NCBI GenBank assembly: GCA_946542465.1
Contig: CAMNKQ010000002.1
Span: forward strand, 1 to 47,056
Source of the DNA: an uncultured Clostridia bacterium
Lineage (GTDB): Bacteria; Bacillota; Clostridia; Oscillospirales; Oscillospiraceae
Length of the DNA: 47,056 nucleotides
Reading direction: 5' to 3'
Made by a program: the position numbers and the translations under genes. The notes beneath the pieces are model-generated. The model was not told where the DNA came from. It did not search any database and was given only the letters and a program-made list of their open reading frames with translations. Of the stretch, positions 15,021 through 23,152 are shown piece after piece (position 1 is the first letter of the stretch; each line of letters starts with the position of its first letter).

Positions 15021-15776
15021 ATGAGTAAGAAGATCACACAGACGGCCGGGCGCAGCCAGCTCGGCGAATTTGCCCCGATGTTCGCCCACCTCAACGACGA
15101 CGTGCTTTTCGGCGAGGTCTGGAACGAGGAGGCCATCGACCTCAAGACCAAGTGCATCATCACGGTGGTGTCTCTGATGGCCTCGGGGATCACCGATTCC
15201 TCCCTCGGCTATCACCTGCAGAACGCGAAAAACCACGGCGTGAGCAAGGCGGAGATCGCCGCCATCATCACCCACGCCACCATGTATGTGGGCTGGCCCA
15301 AGGGCTGGGCGGTGTTTCGCATGGCCAAGGAGATCTGGAACGAGGAGATAAAGGTCCAAAGCGAAAAGGACGCCTATCAGAACACGATCTTCTTCCCCAT
15401 CGGGGAGAAAAATCCCTATGGGCAGTTCTTTGTGGGGCAGAGTTATCTGGCCCCGGTCTCCACGGCGCAGGTCCCGATCTTCAACGTGACCTTCGAGCCG
15501 GGCTGCCGCAACAACTGGCACATCCACCACGCCGCCAGCGGCGGCGGGCAAATGCTCATCTGTGTGGGCGGCCGCGGCTGGTATCAGGAGTGGGGCAAGG
15601 AGCCCGTTGAGATGACCCCGGGCACCGTGGTCAACATCCCCGCCGAGGTCAAGCACTGGCACGGCGCGGCCGGGGACAGCTGGTTCTCCCATCTGGCCAT
15701 TGAGGTCGCCGGGGAGAAGAGCTCCAATGAGTGGCTGGAGCCCGTGTCGGAAGACGATTACAACAATCTGAAATAA
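15021..15776 (+). CDS. Carboxymuconolactone decarboxylase-cupin fusion protein
   Basis: Protein of 251 residues in two domains. The N-terminal part (about 15-112) is an AhpD/CMD-like helical domain with LKTKCIITVVSLMASG and HLQNAKNHGVSKAEIAAIITHATMYVGWPKGW. It lacks the C-x-x-C of peroxidase-type AhpD, so a CMD-type activity is more likely. The C-terminal part (about 130-245) is a cupin with metal-binding motif WHIHH and a second motif ending KHWHGA. Such CMD-cupin fusions are common in anaerobes; their substrates are mostly unknown. AAGGAG precedes the ATG. It lies in the TetR operon with the ABM protein and the flavodoxin. Confidence 0.88.
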   Translation: MSKKITQTAGRSQLGEFAPMFAHLNDDVLFGEVWNEEAIDLKTKCIITVVSLMASGITDSSLGYHLQNAKNHGVSKAEIAAIITHATMYVGWPKGWAVFRMAKEIWNEEIKVQSEKDAYQNTIFFPIGEKNPYGQFFVGQSYLAPVSTAQVPIFNVTFEPGCRNNWHIHHAASGGGQMLICVGGRGWYQEWGKEPVEMTPGTVVNIPAEVKHWHGAAGDSWFSHLAIEVAGEKSSNEWLEPVSEDDYNNLK

Positions 15777-15790
15777 AAGGAGTTTTTAAA

Positions 15791-16267
15791 ATGAGTAAAC
15801 TGGTCGCCTATTTTTCCGCCAGCGGCAGCACCGCCCGACTGGCCCAGACCCTCGCCGCCGCGGCCGATGCGGCGCTCTATGAGATTAAACCCGCCCTGGC
15901 CTATGAGCGGAAGGATCTGAACTGGATGGACAAGAAGGCCCGCAGCACCGTCGAGATGCAGGATCCGAACTGCCGCCCGGCCCTGGCCGATACCGCCGCC
16001 CCGGTCGCGGAGGCGGATGTGATCTTCCTGGGCTTTCCCATCTGGTGGTACCGGGAGCCCAGCCTGATCGACAGCTTCCTGGACGCCTATGATTTCTCCG
16101 GCAAGACGGTCGTGCCCTTCTTCACCTCCGGCGGCAGCCAGCTGGGCGAAGGTCAGGGCCGCATCGAGACGCTGGCCAAGGGCGCGAGGGTCCTCGGCGG
16201 TAAGCGCTTTTCCGCCCGCGCCTCCGAGAGCGAGCTGAAAGCCTGGGTCGCGTCCCTGAAGGTATAA
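15791..16267 (+). CDS. Flavodoxin
   Basis: Flavodoxin-like protein of 158 residues. The FMN phosphate loop is SASGSTARLAQTLA near the N-terminus (about 9-22), PIWWYREPS supplies the first ring-stacking loop and FFTSGGSQLG the second, as in long-known gut-bacterial flavodoxins. It would serve as electron donor or acceptor for the redox operon. The ATG at 15791 has AAGGAG; an in-frame upstream start at 15731 overlaps the CMD-cupin gene and is rejected. Last gene before a strong terminator. Confidence 0.92.
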   Translation: MSKLVAYFSASGSTARLAQTLAAAADAALYEIKPALAYERKDLNWMDKKARSTVEMQDPNCRPALADTAAPVAEADVIFLGFPIWWYREPSLIDSFLDAYDFSGKTVVPFFTSGGSQLGEGQGRIETLAKGARVLGGKRFSARASESELKAWVASLKV

Positions 16268-16281
16268 AAGCCCTACAGCAT

Positions 16282-16324
16282 AAAAGTGCTCTGCGTACGA
16301 ACGAAAGTACGCAGAGCACTTTTT
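16282..16324 (+). terminator. Terminator of the TetR redox operon
   Basis: AAAAGTGCTCTGCGTAC pairs perfectly with its complement across an eight-base loop, ending in TTTT. It directly adjoins the family B repeat. Confidence 0.92.
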
Positions 16325-16488
16325 ATACTGATATCTGATAGAAATCTCGGATTCTTTCCGGCCAGAATTGTGCCATACTGCGTTGGCCTCCTTGACCATA
16401 TATCTCCATTATGCTCTGCGGAGTCCGCCTTGTCTGGCGCAATTCTGCCTCGAAAATCATTTCCGACTTTCCTATCAGATATCAGTAT
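16325..16488. mobile_element. 164-bp MITE-like element, family B copy 2
   Basis: Inverted relative to copy 1 at 7374-7537 and the same length, with seven differences. The terminal inverted repeat is perfect here (ATACTGATATCTGATAG, 17 bp). It has no coding capacity. It lies between the convergent flavodoxin and aconitase X genes, just after a terminator, the same context as copy 1. Confidence 0.85.
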
Positions 16489-16511
16489 TACAGCCGTTTT
16501 TCCGCTTGACT

Positions 16512-16955
16512 TCAGTCCTCGATGGTGACCTCACCGTTTTCCCCGATGCTCACCATCATGCCGGTCTGCACGGCCTCCAGAAATTCATTTCCCAGCGAGT
16601 CCACCACGGGCATGGGGTTGTCCGTCCACACGTCGCCCAGGATCGCGCCAGAGGCGGCCAGGGAGTCGATGGGCTTGGAGAAGAGCATGCAGGCCGGGGC
16701 CTTGCCCAGGGCGCAGGCGGTGTAGAGCACCATACCGCCGGTGGTGGAGCCGATGGTCATCGGCAGGCACAGGGCCTTGCCCAGCATGGGCTTCTTGTAG
16801 AGATCGGCGTTGTTCTGGTCGCCGCATTTGACCTGCTTATCGCCGAACATCAGGGCCATCTGATAGCTGGCCAGGGTGTTGAAGCCGCCATGGCTCACCA
16901 GAGCCTCGGCCCGGCAAGTGCCGGGGACGATAACGCGGCCTTTAAAAACTTTCAT
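16512..16955 (-). CDS. Aconitase X swivel-domain (small) subunit
   Basis: Protein of 147 residues matching the DUF126/AcnX swivel domain: an N-terminal GRVIVPGTCRAEALVS, then CLPMTIGSTTGGMVLYTACALGKAPACMLF and a conserved AASGAILGDVW. In AcnX enzymes it closes over the iron-sulfur active site of the large subunit. The GTG/ATG-proximal GGAGGG site and the one-base gap after the large-subunit stop show they are coupled. Known AcnX activities are cis-3-hydroxy-L-proline dehydratase in bacteria and mevalonate 5-phosphate dehydratase in archaea. The substrate here is undetermined. Confidence 0.87.
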   Translation of the reverse strand: MKVFKGRVIVPGTCRAEALVSHGGFNTLASYQMALMFGDKQVKCGDQNNADLYKKPMLGKALCLPMTIGSTTGGMVLYTACALGKAPACMLFSKPIDSLAASGAILGDVWTDNPMPVVDSLGNEFLEAVQTGMMVSIGENGEVTIED

Positions 16956-16956
16956 C

Positions 16957-18231
16957 TCAGACCCTCCCTCCGGTGATGATGTCCAGGATCTCCGCCTCCG
17001 TGTAATAGCGGGCGCTGGTGTAGGTGCGCAGCTTGTTGGAGGAGGTGATCACGTTTTTCTTTTTGCAGAGGGGATTGTTCATGTACATGAGCGGGCAGAT
17101 ATAGCTCAGCACCACGCCCATGCGCTCCAGCCGGTAGGCACCCATGGTCTTTTCAAACTCCCGGATGACCGGGGTCGGGGCGGTAAAGACCGTGGGCACG
17201 GCCACCTTCTTGCGCCCGTTTTTCCGCAGACCCGCTTCCACCGCGTCGGTCCAGTCCTTGAGCTGCTGGAGGGACATGTGCGGGCAGCCGACAAAGCAGA
17301 GCTCCGGCTTGGCCTCGGGCTTTTTCCAGACGATGGGATAATTGGCCTTGACGCGCTCCAGCTCTTTGTCGTCGATCACGTAGACCTGCGCGTCGGGGAG
17401 GATCAGGCTCTCGCCCAGCTCCTGCGCCTCGGGGGTGAGGCCGGCGATGTGGTAGAGGCCCACCGCGCCGTTGGAGGCGGTGGCCGCGCCGAAGTCCTTC
17501 AGATAGGCCTTGGCCTCATCGTTCAGCTCCGTGCCCAGCCAGGGCTCCAGCCCCTTGACGTAGGGCACCTCTTCCATGACCTTCATGCCGATGGCCGAGC
17601 CCAGCAGCTGGGCCTCCGGCCTGTGCTGACATTTGACCTCCACGACCCAGCTGGCCTTGCGGCCCGCATCGGTCAGCAGGCCGAACTCAGGGACAAAACC
17701 GGCGATGGAGCCCATCAGCTCGATCATGCCGGAGTTGCGGTTGCAGCGGGCGCCCAGGACGGAGTTGGCGTAGACCACGGCGGAGGATTCCGCCCAGGAG
17801 AGCACGTCGCCCTTCTTCGGCGTGTTGCCCACCTGGTCCAGATAGCAGGCGCAGGTGTAGTCGTCATCGTTCGTGATGCCCAGCTTGCGCATCTGCTCCT
17901 CGTAGCGCTGCTGCTGGGTGTACATGATCTTTTTGAACACCAGGTCGTCCAGCAGGGAAGAGGGCACCCGGGGGTCCAGCGGCTTGGGATCGGCGGTGAA
18001 CTTCTGGTTGGCGGGGAGCCCGGCCGCGATCAGCGTGTCGTAGAGATCGTAGACCGGCTTCATGACCTCCAGACCGAAGGAGATCACCGTGTGGCCGTAG
18101 CTGCTGGTGACCGGCACCATGCGCTCGGCCCCAAAGGTGTCGCCATACATGACAAGGGTCTTGACGATCTTGGCCATGACCTCGCCCTGGCTTCCGTCCA
18201 GAAGGGCCTGCTGCTCCGGCGTCAGTTTCAT
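16957..18231 (-). CDS. Aconitase X catalytic (large) subunit
   Basis: Protein of 424 residues. It begins LTPEQQALLDGSQGEVMAK and contains LGARCNRNSGM and VGLYHIAGLTPEA, all typical of the AcnX catalytic domain, plus conserved cysteines expected to hold the iron-sulfur cluster (candidates in TCACYLDQ, GARCNR and VGCPHMS). Split-subunit AcnX dehydratases act on hydroxy-acids or hydroxyprolines. The ATG at 18231 follows GGATGTGATG-spaced AAAGGA and lies 32 bases from a strong promoter -10. It is divergent from a Tat flavoprotein gene across a 228-base promoter region, which may indicate joint regulation. Confidence 0.9.
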   Translation of the reverse strand: MKLTPEQQALLDGSQGEVMAKIVKTLVMYGDTFGAERMVPVTSSYGHTVISFGLEVMKPVYDLYDTLIAAGLPANQKFTADPKPLDPRVPSSLLDDLVFKKIMYTQQQRYEEQMRKLGITNDDDYTCACYLDQVGNTPKKGDVLSWAESSAVVYANSVLGARCNRNSGMIELMGSIAGFVPEFGLLTDAGRKASWVVEVKCQHRPEAQLLGSAIGMKVMEEVPYVKGLEPWLGTELNDEAKAYLKDFGAATASNGAVGLYHIAGLTPEAQELGESLILPDAQVYVIDDKELERVKANYPIVWKKPEAKPELCFVGCPHMSLQQLKDWTDAVEAGLRKNGRKKVAVPTVFTAPTPVIREFEKTMGAYRLERMGVVLSYICPLMYMNNPLCKKKNVITSSNKLRTYTSARYYTEAEILDIITGGRV

Positions 18232-18262
18232 AGCATCACATCCTTTGTTGTTGATTACTTTC

Positions 18263-18291
18263 AGTCTATCACGGCGGAAAAGAGAAGTCAA
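18263..18291 (-). promoter_or_regulatory. Promoter of the aconitase X pair
   Basis: On the minus strand TTGACT, 17 bases, TAGACT, about 30 bases upstream of the large-subunit ATG. Confidence 0.78.
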
Positions 18292-18368
18292 CGCAGGGTG
18301 CAAGTCCGAAAAACCGACGGAATGATCCAATATATCCTTAAATATTGAATAATAATAAAAATTATATA

Positions 18369-18420
18369 ATTCCTGTATGGACAAAATGGGGAAGGAAAGA
18401 TACAATATAGCCACAGGAAT
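18369..18420 (+). promoter_or_regulatory. Flavoprotein promoter flanked by an inverted repeat
   Basis: TGGACA (18378-18383), 17 bases, TACAAT (18401-18406). The core is bracketed by a perfect 8-bp inverted repeat, ATTCCTGT at 18369-18376 and ACAGGAAT at 18413-18420, which could be an operator. Confidence 0.6.
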
Positions 18421-18459
18421 GGAAACAATTCCGGAATTATCAAACAGGAGGAATGCAAC

Positions 18460-20490
18460 ATGAACGTATCCCGCAGAGATTTCCTGAAGGGCTCCGTCGC
18501 CGGTGCGGCCGCGCTGGCGCTGGGCAGCCTGGGCCTGAACTCCCAGGTCGAAGCGGAGGCCGCCGGCCTCAACAGCAAGGATCCCGGCGAGAAGCCGAGC
18601 TTCTTCACCAATCCCTACAACCATGTGGCCTCTGACGCCGCGCAGGTCGTCACGGCGGAAGTCGTCGTGGTCGGCGCCGGCAACGCGGGCTGCGCCGCGG
18701 CGGCGTCCCTGGCGGACAACAACGTGCAGACCGTGGTCATTGAGCAGCAGAACGTCATCCACGGCCAGGGCGGCGGCATCGGCATGGTCAACACCAAGTT
18801 CATCCAGAGCCTGGTGGACGAGGGCAAGCTGGACGGCCTGACCGACGTCGTGCAGCACCAGAACATCTGGATTCAGCGCTGCGGCAGCCGTGTCAACGAG
18901 AAGCTGGTCTCCATGTGGTTCAACAACGCCCCGGCGACCGGCGACTGGCTGATCGACAAGTGCGCCGAATATGGCGTCATCCCCCTGTCCTTCCGTGCCC
19001 GCGCGCCGAAGGCCATCGTCCCCGAGACCTATGACTACCACATGTTCTTCGGTGTGGGCGACTACCAGTTTGACGACAAGTGCGGCTACTTTGCGGCCAC
19101 CAACGTCTGCTACACCGACGCCCAGCGCGCGGACAAGCATGACAAGCCCGCCGTGTTCTTCTTCAACACCAAGGCCCAGGATCTGCTGGTGGAGGACGGC
19201 CGCGTGGTCGGCGTCTTTGCCGAGCGCGACGGTGAGCTCTGGCTCTTCCGCGGCACCAAGGGCGTGATCCTCGCCACCGGCGGCATCCATGAGGATCCCG
19301 AGATGACCGCCTACTACTGCGACGACTATGTCAACCGCGTCCAGCGCTGCGAGCATGGCCCGGCCGGCTTCTCCACCGGCGACGGCCACAAGATGGGCCT
19401 CTGGGTCGGCGGCAAGATGCAGGACAACGGTCCCTTCCCGCTGATGCTCCATCCCCAGGCCAACGCCATGTTCCACGGCTGCTTCCCCTTCGTCAACACC
19501 AACGGTGTGCGCTTCATGAACGAGGGCGCCTGGGTGCAGGGCAAGTCCATGAACATCATGAACCAGCCCGGCTACATCGCCTACTCCATCTTTGACAAGA
19601 ACTACGGCGAGTATAACCGCAAGTCCCTGGAGGGCGAGACCGGCGGCGGTATGTTCTGGGATACCATGTCCGCGGGCGTCGGCGATCCCTTCACCGATGA
19701 TGACGTGACCGCCACGGTCGAGAGCGACGTGGTCAACGGCAACACCCTCGTGGCCGATACGCTGGAAGAGCTGGCCGAGAAGATCGGCTGCCCGGTGGAC
19801 ACCTTTGTAGAGACCATCAAGCGCTACAACGAGATGGTCGCCCAGCAGTTCGACGACGACTTCCACAAGCCCGTGGAGTTCCTCTATCCCGTGGAGGAAG
19901 GCCCCTTCTACGCCGCCAAGATCGGCGTGGCGCTGCTGGGTATCTGCGGCGGTCTGTCCGTGAACACCGATCTGCAGGTCCTCAACACCGAGAAAGAGCC
20001 CATCCCCGGCCTCTTCGCCACCGGCAACACCTCCGGTGATCTGTACGCCATCGACTATCCCATCAACTGCGCCGGCAACTCCAACGGGCGCTGCTTCATC
20101 TGGGGCTACCTGCTGGGCCAGCGGATGCCGAACTTCCCCGACACCGGCGAGGAACTGACCTCCTACGACGAGCTTGTCGCGCTCAAGGGCGAGGACAGCG
20201 CCCAGGTTATCGCCGATACCACGGTCTACAACGACGGCGTCTATGAGGGCGTCGGCACCGGCCGCAACGGCGATATCAAGGTCGCCGTCACCGTCACCGA
20301 CGGCAAGATCGCCGCGGTCGAGGTGCTGGAGCATGCCGAGTCCGCCGATATCGGCGCGGCCGCCCTGCCCAAGCTGGTGGATCAGGCGGTCGCCGCCAAC
20401 TCCGCCGCCATCGACGGCGCGTCCGGCGCATCCATGACCAGCGAAGGCTTCCGCCAGGCGGTCGCCATGGCGCTGGAACTGGCCAAGTAA
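18460..20490 (+). CDS. Tat-exported FAD-dependent reductase with C-terminal FMN-binding domain
   Basis: Flavoprotein of 676 residues. The N-terminal SRRDFLKG motif and Ala-rich h-region form a Tat signal (1-35). The fumarate-reductase/urocanate-reductase type FAD domain starts VVVVGAGNAGCAAAASLA (about 68-85), with GVILATGG and CAGNSNGRCFIWG later. The C-terminal FMN_bind domain (about 590-676) ends DGASGASMTS; the [ST]GA[ST] motif is where ApbE attaches FMN covalently, here to about Ser658. Such proteins reduce small unsaturated or oxidised compounds outside the membrane in anaerobic respiration. The substrate is unknown, and ApbE and the electron-donor partners are not in the window. The AGGAGG site supports ATG 18460. 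Confidence 0.92.
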   Translation: MNVSRRDFLKGSVAGAAALALGSLGLNSQVEAEAAGLNSKDPGEKPSFFTNPYNHVASDAAQVVTAEVVVVGAGNAGCAAAASLADNNVQTVVIEQQNVIHGQGGGIGMVNTKFIQSLVDEGKLDGLTDVVQHQNIWIQRCGSRVNEKLVSMWFNNAPATGDWLIDKCAEYGVIPLSFRARAPKAIVPETYDYHMFFGVGDYQFDDKCGYFAATNVCYTDAQRADKHDKPAVFFFNTKAQDLLVEDGRVVGVFAERDGELWLFRGTKGVILATGGIHEDPEMTAYYCDDYVNRVQRCEHGPAGFSTGDGHKMGLWVGGKMQDNGPFPLMLHPQANAMFHGCFPFVNTNGVRFMNEGAWVQGKSMNIMNQPGYIAYSIFDKNYGEYNRKSLEGETGGGMFWDTMSAGVGDPFTDDDVTATVESDVVNGNTLVADTLEELAEKIGCPVDTFVETIKRYNEMVAQQFDDDFHKPVEFLYPVEEGPFYAAKIGVALLGICGGLSVNTDLQVLNTEKEPIPGLFATGNTSGDLYAIDYPINCAGNSNGRCFIWGYLLGQRMPNFPDTGEELTSYDELVALKGEDSAQVIADTTVYNDGVYEGVGTGRNGDIKVAVTVTDGKIAAVEVLEHAESADIGAAALPKLVDQAVAANSAAIDGASGASMTSEGFRQAVAMALELAK

Positions 20491-20504
20491 TCCTCATTCC
20501 AAGC

Positions 20505-20542
20505 AAAAAAGATCCGTTTCCGAGTGGAAACGGATCTTTTTT
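20505..20542. terminator. Bidirectional terminator
   Basis: AAAAAAGATCCGTTTCC, four-base loop, perfect complement ending TTTTTT. It is shared by the convergent flavoprotein gene and nrdD. Confidence 0.92.
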
Positions 20543-20548
20543 GTGGCA

Positions 20549-22795
20549 TTATTCGTCCAGATCCAGGCTCAGGTTCTGGCCGATCACGGCGTTGGAGACG
20601 TGCAGCACGCGGTCCTTGATCTCCTGGGTGCGGCCCTGGTTCCAGTACTGGGTGCCGATGTAGCCGCAGGTGCGGCGGGCGACGTTCATCTTGTTCTGGT
20701 CCCGGTTGCCGCAGCGCGGGCAGGTCCAGAGAAGCTTGCCGTCCTCCTCCTGAATCTCGATCTCCCCATCCCAGCCGCAGACCTGGCAGTAATCGCTCTT
20801 GGTGTTGAGCTCGGCATAGAGGATGTTGTCGTAGATGAACTTCATCACAGCCATCACGGCGTCCAGGTTGTCGTTCATGTTGGGCACCTCGACGTAGCTG
20901 ATGGCGCCGCCGGGGGACAGGGCCTGGAACTTGGCCTCGATGCGGATCTTATCGAAGGCGTTGATGGGCTCGGTCACATGGATGTGGTAGGAGTTGGTGA
21001 TGTAGCCCTTGTCGGTGATGCCGGGGATCACGCCGAAGCGCTTCTGCAGGCACTTGGCGAACTTGTAGGTGGTGCTCTCCAGGGGGGTGCCGTAGAGGGA
21101 GTAGTCGATGTTCTCCGCGGCCTTCCACTTGGCGGTGTACTCGTTGAGCTTGCGCATGATTTCGAGGCCCAGTTCCTCGCCCTCCGGCTCGGTGAGCTTC
21201 TTGCCGTTGAGAGCCAGGACGCACTCCCACAGACCGGCATAGCCCAGGCTCAGGGTGCTGTAGCCGCCGTAGAGCAGGCGGTCGATGGTCTCGCCCTTTT
21301 TCAGGCGGGCCAGGGCGCCGTACTGCCAGAGGATGGGCGCCACGTCGGACAGCGTGCCCAGCAGCCGGTCATGGCGGCAGCGCAACGCCCGGTGGCAGAG
21401 CTCCATCCGCTCGTCGAAGATCTTCCAGAATTCGTCCATGTCGCCATGGGCGCTCAGGCCGATGTCCACCAGGTTCACCGTGACCACGCCCTGGTTGAAG
21501 CGGCCGTAATATTTGTGCTTGCCCGGCTCGTAATTGCCGGCGTTGGCGATGTTGCCCACGCCCGTGTCGGTGAAGCGGTCCGGGGTCAGAAAGCTGCGGC
21601 AGCCCATGCAGGTATAGACGTCCCCGCCCTTAAGCTCCTTCATCACCTTTTCGGAGATGTAATCGGGCACCATGCGCTTGGCCGTGCACTTGGCCGCGAG
21701 CTTGGTCAGGTAGTAGTACGGGGAATCCTCGTGGATGTTGTCCTCCTCCAGCACGTAGATCAGCTTGGGGAAGGCGGGGGTTACCCAGATGCCCTGCTCG
21801 TTCTTCACGCCCTCATAGCGCTGGTTGAGCACTTCCTCGATGATGATGGCCAGGTCCTTCTTCTCCTGCTCGTTTTTGGCCTCGCCCAGGTACATGAACA
21901 CCGTGACAAAGGGGGCCTGCCCGTTGGTGGTCATCAGGGTCACCACCTGGTACTGGATGGTCTGGACGCCGCGCTTGATCTCGGCGCGCAGCTGGTGCTC
22001 GGTCAGCTTGTCCAGCAGCGTATCGTTGATCGCGACGCCGGCCTCCCGCAGTTCCTCCTCGGTCTCCCGGCGGATGCGCTCCCGGCTGACCTGCACAAAG
22101 GGGGCCAGATGGGCCAGGGAGATGGACTGCCCGCCGTACTGGTTGGAGGCCACCTGGGCGATGATCTGGGTGGCGATGTTGCAGGCGGTGGAGAAGCTGT
22201 GGGGCTTCTCGATCAGGGTGCCGGTGATGACGGTGCCGTTTTGCAGCATATCCTCCAGATTCACCAGGTCGCAGTTGTGCATATGCTGGGCATAGTAGTC
22301 GCTGTCGTGGAAGTGGATGATGCCCTCGTTGTGGGCCTCCACGATGTCCTGGGGCAGCAGCATGCGCATGGTCAGATCCTTGGACACCTCGCCGGCCATG
22401 TAGTCGCGCTGGGTGGAGTTGATGACCGGGTTCTTGTTGGCGTTCTCCTGCTTGGCCTCCTCGTTGGCGCACTCGATCAGGCTGAGGATCTTGTCGTCGG
22501 TGGTGTTGGACTGGCGCACCAGGGCGCGGGTGTAGCGATAGGTGATGTAGCGCTTGGCGACCTCGAAAGCGCCGTGGGACATGATCTGCTTTTCCACCAT
22601 GTCCTGCACTTCCTCCACGCTGGGGGCGCGGCCCAGCAGCTCGCAGGTGGCGGAGACACGCTCGGTCATCTCCTGGATGTCCGCGTCGCTGAGGCGCTCG
22701 GAGCTGGCGGACGCCTCGCTGGCCTTGCCGATGGCGACGGCGATCTTGCGGCTGTCAAATTCGGTCTCGCTGCCGTTTCTCTTAATAATCTTCAC
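20549..22795 (-). CDS. nrdD: Anaerobic ribonucleoside-triphosphate reductase
   Basis: Class III ribonucleotide reductase of 748 residues that makes dNTPs without oxygen via a glycyl radical. An N-terminal ATP-cone (about 1-90, IIKRNGSETEFDSRKIAVAI) gives dATP/ATP allostery. Near the C-terminus are the zinc cysteines CQVCGWDGEI and WTCPRCGNRD, followed by the glycyl-radical loop RRTCGYIGTQYW. Length is normal. The activase nrdG usually follows, but here a terminator and convergent gene come next, so nrdG must be elsewhere. The operator and promoter upstream are listed separately. Confidence 0.97.
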   Translation of the reverse strand: MKIIKRNGSETEFDSRKIAVAIGKASEASASSERLSDADIQEMTERVSATCELLGRAPSVEEVQDMVEKQIMSHGAFEVAKRYITYRYTRALVRQSNTTDDKILSLIECANEEAKQENANKNPVINSTQRDYMAGEVSKDLTMRMLLPQDIVEAHNEGIIHFHDSDYYAQHMHNCDLVNLEDMLQNGTVITGTLIEKPHSFSTACNIATQIIAQVASNQYGGQSISLAHLAPFVQVSRERIRRETEEELREAGVAINDTLLDKLTEHQLRAEIKRGVQTIQYQVVTLMTTNGQAPFVTVFMYLGEAKNEQEKKDLAIIIEEVLNQRYEGVKNEQGIWVTPAFPKLIYVLEEDNIHEDSPYYYLTKLAAKCTAKRMVPDYISEKVMKELKGGDVYTCMGCRSFLTPDRFTDTGVGNIANAGNYEPGKHKYYGRFNQGVVTVNLVDIGLSAHGDMDEFWKIFDERMELCHRALRCRHDRLLGTLSDVAPILWQYGALARLKKGETIDRLLYGGYSTLSLGYAGLWECVLALNGKKLTEPEGEELGLEIMRKLNEYTAKWKAAENIDYSLYGTPLESTTYKFAKCLQKRFGVIPGITDKGYITNSYHIHVTEPINAFDKIRIEAKFQALSPGGAISYVEVPNMNDNLDAVMAVMKFIYDNILYAELNTKSDYCQVCGWDGEIEIQEEDGKLLWTCPRCGNRDQNKMNVARRTCGYIGTQYWNQGRTQEIKDRVLHVSNAVIGQNLSLDLDE

Positions 22796-22858
22796 GTGTG
22801 TTCCCTCCTGTTGGGAAATACAAATCCTTGTGGCATCCTGTGGAGCAATCGGCGCTCA

Positions 22859-22874
22859 ACACAAGATTTAGTGT
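22859..22874 (-). promoter_or_regulatory. Putative NrdR box
   Basis: ACACAAGATTTAGTGT keeps the outer ACAC..GTGT arms and the length of the 16-bp NrdR box, with a less perfect centre. It lies about 7-22 bases downstream of the predicted nrdD start point, where a bound repressor would block initiation. I did not find a convincing second box at the usual spacing. Confidence 0.6.
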
Positions 22875-22888
22875 TTGTCAGCCCGACT

Positions 22889-22917
22889 AACTTAGCACAT
22901 CTGGTAGGGAAAGTCAA
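22889..22917 (-). promoter_or_regulatory. Promoter of nrdD
   Basis: On the minus strand TTGACT, 17 bases, TAAGTT. The -10 is imperfect, but spacing and position relative to the NrdR box are good. Confidence 0.6.
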
Positions 22918-22924
22918 AGAATTC

Positions 22925-23095
22925 TTTTTGTCGACTTTCGTCACAGTTTGTCTTTTTTCCTGAGTTAGACGAGATTATGGAGCCGAATCGTTCCCGCTTT
23001 CGGCGCCTTTTGGCGGGAAGCGGAACTTTTCCCGAAGGCAGCTTTCGGCTATGGGCAAAGTGACGATTTTTGAGGCCGGAAAGGGATAAAAAATC
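22925..23095. other. Intergenic stretch with overlapping inverted repeats
   Basis: Holds TTCCCGC/GCGGGAA (about 23000-23025), an alternative GTTCC-GCTT/AAGC-GGAAC pairing of the same bases, and CCGAA/TTCGG around 23033-23050. I see no gene, promoter or known RNA family here. Confidence 0.4.
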
Positions 23096-23135
23096 GTCAA
23101 GCATCGGAGGGACTTTTTTGCCTCCGATGCTTGAC
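23088..23135 (-). terminator. Terminator of the spoIIQ-like gene
   Basis: Fifteen-base perfect stem (GTCAAGCATCGGAGG and complement) with a ten-base loop. On the minus strand it is followed by GATTTTTTATC. Confidence 0.92.
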
Positions 23136-23152
23136 AGATTTACCTTCTTTTT

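Noticed and set aside
16957-20334. Minus-strand 1125-codon frame that contains the aconitase X large subunit
   Set aside because: Only the part from 18231 is real; the rest is antisense to the Tat flavoprotein and crosses both divergent promoters.
20543-22963. Plus-strand 806-codon frame opposite nrdD
   Set aside because: Val/Leu/Gly/His-rich antisense translation; nrdD on the other strand is unmistakable.
22892-23104. Small minus-strand open frame between nrdD and the spoIIQ-like gene
   Set aside because: Begins inside a terminator stem, overlaps the nrdD promoter, and has no ribosome site.
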